In this document: piece by piece, positions 1 to 9,367 of the stretch | Layout of the letters: the number at the start of each line of letters is the position of its first letter | Position numbering within the stretch: the first letter of the stretch is position 1 | From: Lentibacillus kapialis | GTDB taxonomy: Bacteria > Bacillota > Bacilli > Bacillales > Amphibacillaceae | Length of the DNA: 64,000 nt | Direction: 5' to 3' | Assembly: GCF_014646635.1 (NCBI RefSeq) | Contig: NZ_BMNQ01000011.1 | Location: 1-64,000, forward strand | Notes under the pieces: model-generated | Database searches by the model: none | Told to the model about the DNA's origin: nothing | The model's input: only the letters and a program-made list of their open reading frames with translations | Translations under genes and position numbers: made by a program

Positions 1-2
1 GA

Positions 3-125
3 GCAGAAATCATTCATTTTAGAGAGGATGAAAGCTATCGAATGAAGCATCGTTCTTCCATTTTTGAGGAAAAAAGTGTTCAAAATTAATTAGCGAAAAG
101 TGTTCATTTTCACTTGACGGTTACA
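3..125 (+). mobile_element. 3' end of an IS21-family element (istB C-terminus plus terminal region), partial
   Basis: The frame starting at base 3 is open and codes for the last 28 residues of a protein ending at the TAA at 87-89. The tail contains ESYRMKHR, which resembles the end of IstB, the AAA+ transposition helper of IS21 elements. The sequence after the stop carries a direct repeat (AAAAGTGTTCA at 72-82 and 96-106) and then CTTGACGGTTACA ending at 125, as expected for the repeated terminal sites of an IS21 end. The stop codon of the neighbouring antisense transposase fragment (121-123) lies in this terminal sequence, so this element probably inserted into that gene. The rest of the element is outside the window. 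The IstB identification rests on a short tail and is tentative. Confidence 0.45.
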
Positions 126-1502
126 GTAGTGCCATTTCGTTTACCATGCGCGCAATATGCATCAAATAATGATATCCCTTCATGGCATTCCAATCATAAG
201 AAAAAATATGTTCATACTGATATCCTTGATGTTTCTCTTTTAAAATATTATTCTCATGCAGCCAACGATTTCGCGCATATAAATTACAGCGCTCGTGTAC
301 ATTTTTTCGGTTTATAGGCGCACATGAGATCCAGGCAAACCGTGAGGTTTTTACCTCGAATTGCCCTTTCTTATTAACCTCCTCCCAACTTTCCTCGCAA
401 ATGACAACGTGCATGGTCTGCACTTTGGCGTTATTTGGTCCATAATTATATTCGATGTCATTGACTGGAATCGTTGATCCCGACCTTTCCATGTCTTTTC
501 ATACGTATGTTTCTGGCTTGTATCAAGAGATAATAAAATGTTCACTTCCTTCCATACCGCTAGAAGTGATTTATCTTTAAGCACTACCATAAACTGCCAT
601 TTGTTTCTACGGCATACCTCTAAAACGGGACCGTTAGCGTACAGCCCATCCAGTAACAGTGTCGTCGGCAGCTTAGGGAAGTGCTTTTTTAATTGCTTCG
701 TCAGACGGTGAAATGCTTTCGTTTCACAATCCTGCTTCCAATCCTCATACGATTGAATGGATTCCAATTCCTTACTGTTTTCCAAAAATACGCTTTCAAG
801 TGGTATAACCATGCCATTGGAAAAAACGAGAACAGCCTCCAACACATATGCGTAATACTGGTATTCATCGTCACTTCCCGTGATTTTCCGACGAAGAAAT
901 CGCTCATCCCATTGTTCCTCCATCGTATACTTTTGTGTCCCATCAATCGCGACAAGATAGCGCTTGTTATACAATAAGTTTTGAAAGATCTTGTTACGTA
1001 TCAACTTCTTAAGTAACGCAATGTATGTCATTTTTATATATTCTACATCGATTTTTTCCAGAAGGCGGCATAACGTATCTTGATGTGGCATGTCAACAAG
1101 TTTCGGAAAGGTGGCCTGTAAGTTTTTCAGTAACTGCGGCCCTGTCATATCTCGATTTGTTTCTCGACGTGATGTCATTTGAAACACAAACATGAAAATA
1201 CCATAAATCATTAGCACCGTTATTTTGTGCTTTGTTTTCTTTGGACTCCTGGGATCAGGGATTTTTCCCAGTTTTTTAAGCAGTCCCGGCAGGAACCGCC
1301 CGTATACCTTGAGCTTTTCTTCCGTTGTCTGTTGAATCATCTGTTGTTCTTCTTCCGGTGTTTTGGAGGAGGACTTACGATTAGGCAGGGTCTGAGTTGG
1401 TGGATAGTCTTTTCCTTGTTTTTTCTTCTGATCACGCAGTTCCTGTTGTTTTCTTTTTCGTGCAGCGCGGTTAAGAGCGATGTCTGCGTTATTGATGCTC
1501 AT
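121..1502 (-). pseudogene. DDE transposase, frameshifted and 3'-truncated
   Basis: Two adjacent minus-strand frames together read as one transposase. The first runs from the ATG at 1502 and carries a basic N-terminus, the segment KIPDPRSPKKTKHKI and the acidic catalytic neighbourhoods YLVAIDGTQK and LLLDGLYANG. The frame that continues the protein (VNDIEYNYGPNNAK, VVICEES) is reached only by changing frame at about 462-467, just after RDQRFQ. The first frame runs on into unrelated sequence to 351. The second ends at a TAA at 121-123 inside the presumed IS21 end, so the C-terminus is probably lost too. The start overlaps the stop of the upstream DUF4338 gene by 4 nt, suggesting translational coupling. 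The exact IS family is not certain; it resembles ISNCY/IS4-like DDE enzymes. Confidence 0.7.
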
Positions 1503-2413
1503 TGGCTAACACCGCCTTTTGCGCACAAAATATCTTTGAAGTCTTTGTGCAGTGGATACATATAAATACGCTTTGGGCTGGATAGATACTGGGAATACCG
1601 ATCCATTCTTCCCCGTCCAGCTGTCTGGCCAACTTCAACCCAGTTGGCAGCCCGGTAACACGTACCTTTATAAAGTGCTGTGTCCACAAAGGTTTCAAGC
1701 AGAACTGGAGCGTAACCATAACGATGCTGCCAATCCGCAGGAATTTGCTTGGCTGCCAAAGCCAAAACATGGCTCGCTAAATTTTTCACTTTAACCCATG
1801 GGAAAATAAGAAATCTTGTATTATTAACGATTAAATTTAGTCGCTGACTTCGGTCAGCCTCCTTCCACCCGATCCATTGATCCCGATCAGTCAGGGCCCA
1901 CGCAGAGGCAGAAAATAACATCTCGCCCAGATAGCGGGGACCTTCCTGTGTTGCCCCAACAATAAAATAACGCTGGTAAGCACCAAATTGGCGTTTATAG
2001 CCTAATGGGTGATAACGCTCCATATATTCATTCCATAATTGTCTGCTTTCCTTTGTCGCTGCACTTTTCAGTTGAATCGGGGCAACGTCAGACACACCCC
2101 CGCATAACTCCTCGCCAGGTTCCGTTTGAGGTCCCGGATGGACCTCTTCTGAACGGCGTTCCGGGGGAGATTGTCTCTTTGGCAGAACAATCTGTCCTTC
2201 AGTTTCTAATTTCTTTAAAAGCGTTCGACAGGAAGCGATCTTATATTCTCCATTTGCCGTGAACCATTCCAGCCCTTCGCAAATAGTAAAAGCCAATTCT
2301 GTATAACTAAGGTGTGGAAAGAGCTCAACTGTTTCTCTTACATCATCAAGTTCACCTTCCGTAAATATACGTCCGGATATTACTCTGGCATCATTATCAG
2401 CATTCGTCGACAT
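1499..2413 (-). CDS. DUF4338 (DruA-like) protein, accessory gene of a transposase
   Basis: A 304-residue protein of the DUF4338 family, the family of Druantia protein DruA. Family-type features are a central WNEYMERYHPLGYKRQFGA segment, a GEMLFSASAWAL segment, and a C-terminal GQTAGRGRMDR motif followed by PKRIYMYPL. An N-terminal helical part (about 1-100) precedes the conserved domain. A strong ribosome binding site (AAGGGGG, 7 nt before the ATG) supports the start. The stop overlaps the ATG of the transposase by 4 nt, and no other Druantia gene (such as the large helicase druE) is present. I infer that it serves the insertion element, not a Druantia defence system. Its biochemical role is not known from the sequence. 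Confidence 0.75.
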   Translation of the reverse strand: MSTNADNDARVISGRIFTEGELDDVRETVELFPHLSYTELAFTICEGLEWFTANGEYKIASCRTLLKKLETEGQIVLPKRQSPPERRSEEVHPGPQTEPGEELCGGVSDVAPIQLKSAATKESRQLWNEYMERYHPLGYKRQFGAYQRYFIVGATQEGPRYLGEMLFSASAWALTDRDQWIGWKEADRSQRLNLIVNNTRFLIFPWVKVKNLASHVLALAAKQIPADWQHRYGYAPVLLETFVDTALYKGTCYRAANWVEVGQTAGRGRMDRYSQYLSSPKRIYMYPLHKDFKDILCAKGGVSQ

Positions 2414-2655
2414 CGTGTAGCCCCCTTTTAGAGTAACCCACTATATTGTCTCATATCTGATAAATGGAGTCCAGTCTTCATTTGCGAAAAAATAATTTTT
2501 TATTGGTTGCTTAACCCTTGCCCCTCATAGAAAAGAAATTTCATGCGTCAGCTCTGATTGTAGTCTGTTAAAAGTATTGTTCGAATTATTCTGACATATT
2601 CATAACTCTTTTTGCATCAATCTAATACAGTCATACTTTAGTTAACAGTAAAAAA

Positions 2656-2686
2656 ACAGGAATTGGATATTCATTCCAAATCCCGT
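2656..2686 (-). terminator. Rho-independent terminator of the rpe-araB operon
   Basis: On the minus strand, ACGGGATTTGGA can pair with TCCAATTCCTGT (one GU pair and one mismatch) and is followed by a run of seven Ts. It lies 35 nt after the araB stop. The rest of the gap between 2414 and 2720 holds only AT-rich sequence in which I see no gene. Confidence 0.75.
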
Positions 2687-2720
2687 TTCTTTCATTGAAT
2701 TTTTTGCAGATGTATCGCTA

Positions 2721-4394
2721 TTATTTACTAGTTTGAGATCTTATAGATTTTAATCGGCTCATAACCTCATTTTGACCTCGTCCAAAATTGTCGTGTAATC
2801 TAGTGTATTCTTTAAAAAGTTCTTCGTATACTTTAACGTTTTCAGGAATTGGTTTAATGGTTTTGTCCTTTATACGCGCCATATTTTCTGCGGCATCAAC
2901 AATACTATCATATCCTCCATTTGCTTCTCCAGCCGCTACTGCACCAAACATTGAAGCTCCTAAAGCTGGTGTTTGTGCAGAATCTGCTATTTTTATAATA
3001 CGATTAGTCACATCTGCATAAATTTGCATTAATAACTCATTCTTTTGTGGTAAACCACCACATACATACAGCTCATCCACTTCTACGCCATTCTCATGAA
3101 ACGCATCAATGATCTTGCGTGTCCCAAATGCCGTTGCTTCTAGTAGTGTACGGTATATTTCCTCTGGTTTTGTTTGAAGAGTGACACCTAATATTAGGCC
3201 ACTTAACTCAGTATTAACTAAAACAGAACGATTTCCATTCCACCAATCAAGAGCAATGAGCCCTGTTTCACCAGGTCCATATAGGGATGCTTTGCGTTCC
3301 AACCATTGGTGTACATCTATCCCCTCTGACTCTGCCATTTTTTCAACATATGAGGGAGCTGCCTGTTTAACATACCACGCAAATATATCCCCCACTGCAG
3401 ATTGACCAGCCTCATATCCATAATATCCAGGTATGATACCATCTTCTACAACACCACACATACCTTCAACTTCTACTTCTTTTTCACCCAATAACATATG
3501 ACAAATGGAGGTCCCCATTGCCATAACCATTTTTCCAGGTGTGACAACACCAACTCCTGGGACAGAAGCATGGGCATCAACATTTCCAACCGATACGAAT
3601 GTTTGGGAATGCAGCCCCAATAATTCTGCCATTTCCTGTGTGATTTGTCCTGCCGATGTACCTAATGGGACGACATCACCACGCAGTTTGGTTTCAGCTA
3701 AATCCTCTAACCTTGGATCTAAAGATTTAAAAAAATCGTTACTCGGGTAACCTTCTTCTTTATGCCATACTGCCTTATAACCAGCTGTGCAACTATTACG
3801 TAACAAGTTACCAGTTAATTGATAAGTTACCCAGTCAGTTGCCTCTACAAATTGATCTGTTTGAGCATATATCTCGGGCGCTTCATCCAAAATCTGCCAA
3901 ATCTTAGCCAACATCCACTCTGATGATAGCTTGCCTCCATATCTGACAAGAAACTTTTCTCCTCGTTCTTCGGCAATCTCATTTATCAGATTAGCATGAT
4001 GTTGTGCAGCATGGTGCTTCCATAATTTCACCCAGCTGTGTGGGTTGTTTTTCCACTTGTTATCAAAACAAAGAGGAGATCCATTTTCGTTAATTGGAAG
4101 GATAGTGCAGGCGGTAAAATCAATTCCAAGTCCAATAATATATTCAGAGGGAACTCCAGATTTTTTAATCACTTCTGGGATTGACTTTTTCAATACATCT
4201 AAATAATCATTAGGATGTTGCAGAGCCCATTCAAATTCAAGTTCTTGGCCCATTTCCGGTAATGATTCGTCTATAACACCGTGTGAATACTTGGTTACAT
4301 GGTCAGCAATTTCTTGCCCATCATCCAACGATACCAGAACAGCACGCCCCGATTCTGTACCAAAATCAATTCCAATTGCATACCTGTTTCCCAT
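2721..4394 (-). CDS. araB: Ribulokinase (AraB-type FGGY kinase)
   Basis: A 557-residue FGGY carbohydrate kinase, close to the usual size of Bacillus AraB (about 560). It phosphorylates L-ribulose (the family can also accept other ketopentoses) to the 5-phosphate with ATP in the cytoplasm. The N-terminal phosphate-binding loop reads [11 protein letters not shown] (about 8-18). The second domain carries the GTSICHML stretch and a VCGGLPQKN motif near residue 445, typical of the ribulokinase branch. GGAGG seven bases before the ATG sets the start. It is the last gene of the operon, 15 nt after araD. No araA is present in the window, so the substrate need not come from L-arabinose. Confidence 0.85.
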   Translation of the reverse strand: MGNRYAIGIDFGTESGRAVLVSLDDGQEIADHVTKYSHGVIDESLPEMGQELEFEWALQHPNDYLDVLKKSIPEVIKKSGVPSEYIIGLGIDFTACTILPINENGSPLCFDNKWKNNPHSWVKLWKHHAAQHHANLINEIAEERGEKFLVRYGGKLSSEWMLAKIWQILDEAPEIYAQTDQFVEATDWVTYQLTGNLLRNSCTAGYKAVWHKEEGYPSNDFFKSLDPRLEDLAETKLRGDVVPLGTSAGQITQEMAELLGLHSQTFVSVGNVDAHASVPGVGVVTPGKMVMAMGTSICHMLLGEKEVEVEGMCGVVEDGIIPGYYGYEAGQSAVGDIFAWYVKQAAPSYVEKMAESEGIDVHQWLERKASLYGPGETGLIALDWWNGNRSVLVNTELSGLILGVTLQTKPEEIYRTLLEATAFGTRKIIDAFHENGVEVDELYVCGGLPQKNELLMQIYADVTNRIIKIADSAQTPALGASMFGAVAAGEANGGYDSIVDAAENMARIKDKTIKPIPENVKVYEELFKEYTRLHDNFGRGQNEVMSRLKSIRSQTSK

Positions 4395-4409
4395 GACTGA
4401 ACCTCCATT

Positions 4410-5096
4410 CTAATTTTGACCATAATATGAATATTTGCCATGTTTTCTAAAATAATGTTTGTCAAGTAACGCTCGATCGATAGATAGAACATCACCTTTT
4501 AACTGTTCGGTCCACATCCCCATCTTAGCCACTTCTTCTAAAACAATTGTATGATTAATAGCCTCTTTTGCACTAGAACCCCAGCTAAAGGAAGCATGAC
4601 CATGTACTAAAACTCCAGGGGTTTCTTTGTAGTGTCTATTTTTAAATGCTTCAACAATTACATGACCGGTTTTCAATTCATAGTTATCTTTTATCTCTGT
4701 TTCAGTCATCGGTCTAGTACAAGGAATGCTCCCATAAAAGTAATCGGCATGTGTAGTGCCCAGCACAGGAATATCTCTTCCAGCTTGAGCCCAACTTGTT
4801 GCATACGGGGAATGCGTATGTACAATCCCACCTATTTCAGGAAATCGTTTATATAATAATAAATGCGTAGGTGTATCAGATGACGGCTTTTTACCTTCTA
4901 CCAATTCTCCATCTAAATTTACAACAGATAAGTTTTCCATTGTCAGCTCCTCATAAGGAACTCCACTTGGCTTAATAATGACCAACTCAGACTGTTTATC
5001 GATTCCACTTACGTTTCCCCATGTGAGGGTGACCAGACCATTTTCTGACAAACTCTTATTTGCCAAAAGCACTTCTTTTTTTAATTCATCCAACAA
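4410..5096 (-). CDS. araD: L-ribulose-5-phosphate 4-epimerase
   Basis: A 228-residue class II aldolase/epimerase fold protein, the normal AraD size. It converts L-ribulose 5-phosphate to D-xylulose 5-phosphate. Visible family features are TWGNVSGID (about 25-33), the phosphate-site IKPSGV segment, and the zinc ligands in [12 protein letters not shown] (about 95-106) and [10 protein letters not shown] (about 168-177). The start is a TTG at 5096 (a second TTG follows at once), preceded by a strong AAGGAGGGGG site. It lies between the ketose-epimerase-like gene and araB in the same operon. Confidence 0.88.
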   Translation of the reverse strand: MLDELKKEVLLANKSLSENGLVTLTWGNVSGIDKQSELVIIKPSGVPYEELTMENLSVVNLDGELVEGKKPSSDTPTHLLLYKRFPEIGGIVHTHSPYATSWAQAGRDIPVLGTTHADYFYGSIPCTRPMTETEIKDNYELKTGHVIVEAFKNRHYKETPGVLVHGHASFSWGSSAKEAINHTIVLEEVAKMGMWTEQLKGDVLSIDRALLDKHYFRKHGKYSYYGQN

Positions 5097-5138
5097 TTTT
5101 CCCCCTCCTTAATAAAGCTTGTTTATAACTTTTCAATT

Positions 5139-6086
5139 TTATAACTTAAGTAACTCTTCCTCTCTTTCCTTAAAATAAGAAACTGTTTGTTTGACCAAAT
5201 GATCCAGTCTATTTTTATCAGGTTTGGCATTCATAGCGGGGTATGGATCTCCACCTGGACCCAATGGTTCTGGCGTCAAAAATTTATTACCCTGATTATA
5301 TTTTATTATATACAGCGCCATTATAATTGTATCAATGTCCATAAACCCTTCCCCTAATGCTCCTCTATTACTATCGGCAAGATGAAGATTAACCAATTGA
5401 TCTCCGGCATCAATTATTGCTTTCCCAATGTGAGATTCTTCAGATTGCATGTGATAAATATCTCCATTAATATGTTTGATTGCTTGATGGTTGACTGCCT
5501 CTATATAATTCTTAACGTCTGAAATTGTATGATTAAAGCTAACCTCAGCTGCACGTACCGGCTCAATAGCTGCTTTAATATCGTATTTCTTAAAAAAATC
5601 ACCTAGACTTCTTAACGTTTGAGCACTGCGGTCAAATTCTGTTTCATCGTAAGGTTCCGGACGCCCAACAGCTCCCGGAACGACCAGTAAATATTCCCCT
5701 CCTACCGCATTTGTGAATTCAAGTTCTCTTTTTATATAATTAATAGCTTCTTGCCGTTTTTGTGGTATATTGCTGGAAAGATCATTTTCACTTGAATACA
5801 TACCACATACCCCTGATACTCTCATATCATATTTGTTTAATAAATAAAGTGTCTGCTCAATGTTATAACCGAGATCTTTCCCATAATGGTTTCCATGAAG
5901 TTCAATATATTGTAATCCTGCTTCCTTTAATCTAAAAATAGAATCTTCTAATGTTTCAAGTCCAAAACCCCAGTTACTCCATGACAGTTTTAATCTTTCC
6001 TGAAAATTCTCTGGAGAACTTTCTTTTAACTTCATAAATTGTTCCCGAATTTTTTCATTATATATTTGAAAGTTTTGTTTTTTCAT
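5139..6086 (-). CDS. Sugar phosphate isomerase/epimerase-like TIM barrel (D-tagatose/D-allulose 3-epimerase type)
   Basis: A 315-residue AP-endonuclease-2-type TIM barrel. The four metal ligands of the ketose 3-epimerase family can be placed: E in AAIEPVR, D in NGDIYHM, H in NLHLADSNRG and E in TPEPLGPGG. This suggests C3 epimerisation of a ketose or its phosphate. The reading frame is open up to 6188, but GAGGAGG three and six bases before two adjacent ATGs (6089 and 6086) places the true start there. It follows the binding-protein gene after a strong hairpin and precedes araD. One inference is interconversion of L-xylulose and L-ribulose to feed AraB; a TIM-barrel isomerase with another substrate is possible. 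Confidence 0.75.
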   Translation of the reverse strand: MKKQNFQIYNEKIREQFMKLKESSPENFQERLKLSWSNWGFGLETLEDSIFRLKEAGLQYIELHGNHYGKDLGYNIEQTLYLLNKYDMRVSGVCGMYSSENDLSSNIPQKRQEAINYIKRELEFTNAVGGEYLLVVPGAVGRPEPYDETEFDRSAQTLRSLGDFFKKYDIKAAIEPVRAAEVSFNHTISDVKNYIEAVNHQAIKHINGDIYHMQSEESHIGKAIIDAGDQLVNLHLADSNRGALGEGFMDIDTIIMALYIIKYNQGNKFLTPEPLGPGGDPYPAMNAKPDKNRLDHLVKQTVSYFKEREEELLKL

Positions 6087-6157
6087 CATAGTCCTCCTCG
6101 AAACAATTATGCTTTTATCTGCAATCTGCGGAATCACTGCGAAGGAAAAAGTAGAAA

Positions 6158-6186
6158 GTTGCCCCAGGCGATAGTCACGGGGCAAC
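6158..6186 (-). terminator. Intercistronic hairpin after the binding-protein gene
   Basis: GTTGCCCC pairs perfectly with GGGGCAAC eight bases after the binding-protein stop, followed on the minus strand by TTTCTACTTTTT. It is probably a leaky terminator or an mRNA-stabilising structure that lets the binding protein be made in excess over the downstream enzymes. Confidence 0.7.
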
Positions 6187-6193
6187 AATTTTT

Positions 6194-7258
6194 TTAGAAA
6201 TCAAAATCACCTGCGTTTTCTTTTGTATAATCTTGTGGTGGTCCCATAATAACTGTCTTACCATCATCCTTAACGGAAATTTGACCAATGCCCTCGATTT
6301 CTTGACCGTCTTCAGGCATCTTTCCTTCAGCTAACATTTTTCCAAGTGCAACAGTCAAATATCCAAGATCCTCTGGGTTCCATAATACCGCAGTGTCAAG
6401 AGAACCATCTTCAAGGTATGGTTGAGAATCAGTTGGTAAAGCAGACCCTACAACCGAGACTTCTTCTTGTAATCCTTCTTCCTGCACAGCTTGAGCAGCT
6501 CCTAGTGGGGCAGGAGTAGAAACAGCTAAGACACCATCCAAGTCAGGATACGACTTGATTAAATCAAGCGTTTTTTGATAAGCAACCTGCTGTTTTTCAT
6601 CTGTCGGTATTTTTTCCGTCACAATTTCAACATCAGGATAATTCTCATCAAGTTCCGCCTTCGCAGCGTCAATCCAAGCATTTAGGTTCGCTGCGGCTAA
6701 TCCTCCTGTCAAAATGGCAATGTTTCCTTCTTCAGTACCCATTGCTTCTACTAGTTTCTTGGCCATATGACGGCCAAATTCTTCATCATCTACCTGTTTG
6801 ACGGACAAATCAACTTCATTGGCTGGAGTGTCCCAGTCCATAACATGTATACCTTGATCTTTTGCCTTTTTCAAAACGGGATCTACAGATGCAGGATCAT
6901 TTGGAGCCACTGCAATCGTATCTACTCCCTGAGAAATCAGGTTTTCAATCTTCTGTACCTGTTGAGAAGCATCTGCCTCGGTAGGACCAGTATACTGTAC
7001 ATTAACACCTAATTCTTCTCCTGCCTTCTCAGCTCCAGTTTCAGATGCATTGAAATAAGGAATACCTACAAGTTTCGGTACAACAGCGATGGATAATTCC
7101 TCATCACTGGAAGTTTCACTGCTTGCTTCGCCTTCATTATCAGAATTCCCATCGCTCCCACTATCTTCGTTTGAACTACCACCATCTTCGGAAACACATC
7201 CTGCTAGAATACCGAGAATCACTATAATCAACAGCAAACTTAAAGTAAATCTTTTCAT
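6194..7258 (-). CDS. Sugar ABC transporter substrate-binding lipoprotein (RhaS/LsrB-like)
   Basis: A 354-residue periplasmic-binding-protein family 1/4 protein anchored as a lipoprotein. It has a basic N-terminus, a hydrophobic segment and a lipobox ILAGC (cysteine near residue 21), followed by a Ser/Gly/Glu-rich linker to about residue 55. The mature domain contains VPKLVGIPYFNA, YTGPTEADASQQ and APNDPASVDP, patterns typical of rhamnose- and autoinducer-2-type binding proteins. The start is set to the ATG at 7258 because GAGGGGGA stands just upstream, although the frame is open to 7318. It is the last transporter gene of the operon and captures the sugar for the two permeases and the ATPase upstream. 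Confidence 0.85.
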   Translation of the reverse strand: MKRFTLSLLLIIVILGILAGCVSEDGGSSNEDSGSDGNSDNEGEASSETSSDEELSIAVVPKLVGIPYFNASETGAEKAGEELGVNVQYTGPTEADASQQVQKIENLISQGVDTIAVAPNDPASVDPVLKKAKDQGIHVMDWDTPANEVDLSVKQVDDEEFGRHMAKKLVEAMGTEEGNIAILTGGLAAANLNAWIDAAKAELDENYPDVEIVTEKIPTDEKQQVAYQKTLDLIKSYPDLDGVLAVSTPAPLGAAQAVQEEGLQEEVSVVGSALPTDSQPYLEDGSLDTAVLWNPEDLGYLTVALGKMLAEGKMPEDGQEIEGIGQISVKDDGKTVIMGPPQDYTKENAGDFDF

Positions 7259-7417
7259 AAAAATCCCCCTCATCAGCTTAGCGTAAATTTGTTTAACCTG
7301 GATAATATTCAAGGTCAAACTTTAGATTGTCCTAAAGAATATGAATTTCACCCCACACTTCATTCTTTAATCAACCACCCCCTTATAATGATAAACAACA
7401 CGTTACTTAACTATTTT

Positions 7418-8374
7418 CTATGCGGTAGAAGCTTGTGTTTCCTTTTTCCTTTTAAATTTATCTGAGAAAAAGTTAAATGTTAGAACGAGAATCAAAACTC
7501 CCCCTATAAACACATCTGCTATAGCACTATGGGCACCCAGTAAATTTAATCCATTCGAAATCGTTTGGAAAATGATTACGGCGTAAACCGTTCCCATGAC
7601 TTTTCCATATCCTCCATGTATATTTGCTCCCCCAAGAACGGCGGCAGCAACACTTTGCAACAAATAAGCGGAGCCAAGATCCACTTTTACAGAATTATAC
7701 CGTGACGTCATGATAATAGCAGAGATAGCTGCCAATAAACCAACATATAAATAAACTTTCATAAGTACTCGGCTGTTTTTTATTCCCGAGAAATGTGTGG
7801 CAACGTCATTATTACCAAACATGTAAACACTTCGTCCCCAGCTGGTTTTATTTAATAGAATAGCAGTCAAAACGATAAAAAAGATAAATATTAAAATGGG
7901 TAATGGAATTATCCCCATATAGTACCCATTTCCAATCAAACTATAAGTATCACCAAACCCGGAAATAGAATTTCCTTTCGTTATAGCTAAAATCACACCT
8001 TCAAACAGCACCATGGTTCCCAGCGTAACAAGAATTGCCGGAACTCCTATCTTAGATATTACAAAACCGTTGAATGCACCGCATGCAACACCAAATAGAA
8101 TGGCCACTAATATTGCCGGTATAATTGAAAAACCACTGGTTAACATCAGTGCAGCTCCCACACCGGACAAAGCCGCAACATAAGTAATGGAAAGGTCAAT
8201 CCCACCCGTAAGAATTACTACCATCATGGCAAGTGCCAGTAATCCAAATTCCGGAAGTTGAAATAAAAAGTTAGTTAAATTGTTTGACCCAAGAAAACCT
8301 GGAGCGATTAAGCTCATCAACAAAAATGTACCAAGTGCAATCAGACCTAAAATATTTTCCTTTGAAAGCTTCAT
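7418..8374 (-). CDS. Sugar ABC transporter permease (second)
   Basis: A 318-residue BPD_transp_2 permease with about ten hydrophobic segments, containing the family signature LTGGIDLSI (about 55-63) and the AAVLGGANIHGGYG loop (about 244-257). It forms half of the membrane channel with the neighbouring permease. AGGAGG precedes the ATG. It starts 11 nt after the first permease and is followed by a 160-nt gap before the binding-protein gene. Having two different permeases, as in LsrCD or RhaPQ, distinguishes this transporter from the ribose system, which uses one. Confidence 0.88.
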   Translation of the reverse strand: MKLSKENILGLIALGTFLLMSLIAPGFLGSNNLTNFLFQLPEFGLLALAMMVVILTGGIDLSITYVAALSGVGAALMLTSGFSIIPAILVAILFGVACGAFNGFVISKIGVPAILVTLGTMVLFEGVILAITKGNSISGFGDTYSLIGNGYYMGIIPLPILIFIFFIVLTAILLNKTSWGRSVYMFGNNDVATHFSGIKNSRVLMKVYLYVGLLAAISAIIMTSRYNSVKVDLGSAYLLQSVAAAVLGGANIHGGYGKVMGTVYAVIIFQTISNGLNLLGAHSAIADVFIGGVLILVLTFNFFSDKFKRKKETQASTA

Positions 8375-8385
8375 TTAATTACCTC

Positions 8386-9366
8386 CTATGCGACTTCAAT
8401 TTTAGCAAGTTTTTCTTGTTGTCTCTTATAGCTGATGTGGTCATAAGATACCGCAAATACTATAATCGCACCTGTAACTACGTTCTGCCAAAATGTATCA
8501 ATTCGAGCTAAAATCATTCCATTTTGTATCAAGGCAAGAAGCAATACACCTAAAAGTGTTCCATGAATCGTTCCACGGCCACCATGAATGTTTGTACCAC
8601 CAAGAACCACAGCAGCAATGACCGTCAACTCCAGACCCAATAAGCCGTTTGGATCAACCGCTTTTGTGTATGCTGTTTGGGCAATTGCAGCTATTCCACA
8701 TAAAAATCCCATATAAGCAAATACGAACAATTTCACTTTTTGGTAGTTAATGCCCACACGTATTGAAGATTGTTGATTACCTCCAATTGCCATGACTGAA
8801 CGACCAATGAATGTGTGTTTTAAAATATACCAAGTGAGTATTGCCACAAAGACCAGTATAAAAATTAAAATTGGTATACCGAATATTTCGACATTTGAAA
8901 AACTAAGAAATGACTTTGGAAAGTTTGTGCTGTTTAAATATCGACCGTTTGTAAAATAAAGCACTAAACCATTAATAATATTTAAAGTTCCTAATGTTAC
9001 AACAATTGCTGGGATCTGGATTTTCGAAACCAAAAGACCATTGACTGAACCTATAAGTAAACCTATAACAGGAGCGATTAGGAAAATGATCGCCAATGAA
9101 ATCCAACTATCTGGGAGATAACTGAATAGAGCTCCAACTGAAACAGCAACGGCGGTTGTTATGGCCGCAACCGAAACATCAATATCACTAGTAATGATTA
9201 TTAAGGTCATTCCGATAGCCAATATACCCATTACAACATTACCTTCAACCACATCCAACAAATTACCGATTGTAAGAAATGCAGGACTTACAATTGATAA
9301 TATAATACTAATCACAACAATGATTGCGAAAATACTGAATTCTTTTTGTCTTAAAAGCGATTTCAT
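8386..9366 (-). CDS. Sugar ABC transporter permease (first)
   Basis: A 326-residue BPD_transp_2 family membrane protein with multiple transmembrane helices. The signature is ITSDIDVSV, the LGGTNIHGGRG motif follows near the C-terminus, and a basic cytoplasmic tail ends the protein. The frame is open to 9405, but AGGAGG six bases before the ATG at 9366 fixes the start one base after the stop of the ATPase gene, so the ribosome binding site lies inside the last codons of that gene. It pairs with the second permease to form the channel of the sugar importer. Confidence 0.88.
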   Translation of the reverse strand: MKSLLRQKEFSIFAIIVVISIILSIVSPAFLTIGNLLDVVEGNVVMGILAIGMTLIIITSDIDVSVAAITTAVAVSVGALFSYLPDSWISLAIIFLIAPVIGLLIGSVNGLLVSKIQIPAIVVTLGTLNIINGLVLYFTNGRYLNSTNFPKSFLSFSNVEIFGIPILIFILVFVAILTWYILKHTFIGRSVMAIGGNQQSSIRVGINYQKVKLFVFAYMGFLCGIAAIAQTAYTKAVDPNGLLGLELTVIAAVVLGGTNIHGGRGTIHGTLLGVLLLALIQNGMILARIDTFWQNVVTGAIIVFAVSYDHISYKRQQEKLAKIEVA

Positions 9367-9367
9367 A

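Larger units (their letters stand above)
121..2440 (-). mobile_element. Two-gene insertion element (DUF4338 gene + transposase), interrupted
   Basis: The DUF4338 gene and the transposase are coupled and isolated from the sugar operon downstream, so they are read here as one insertion element. One end appears to be lost to the IS21-type element at about 125. I could not find convincing terminal inverted repeats on the other side (2414-2480), so the outer limit given is approximate. Confidence 0.45.

Noticed and set aside
1499-2413. Druantia defence system
   Set aside because: Only the DruA-like domain is present. No druE helicase or other Druantia genes; the partner is a transposase.
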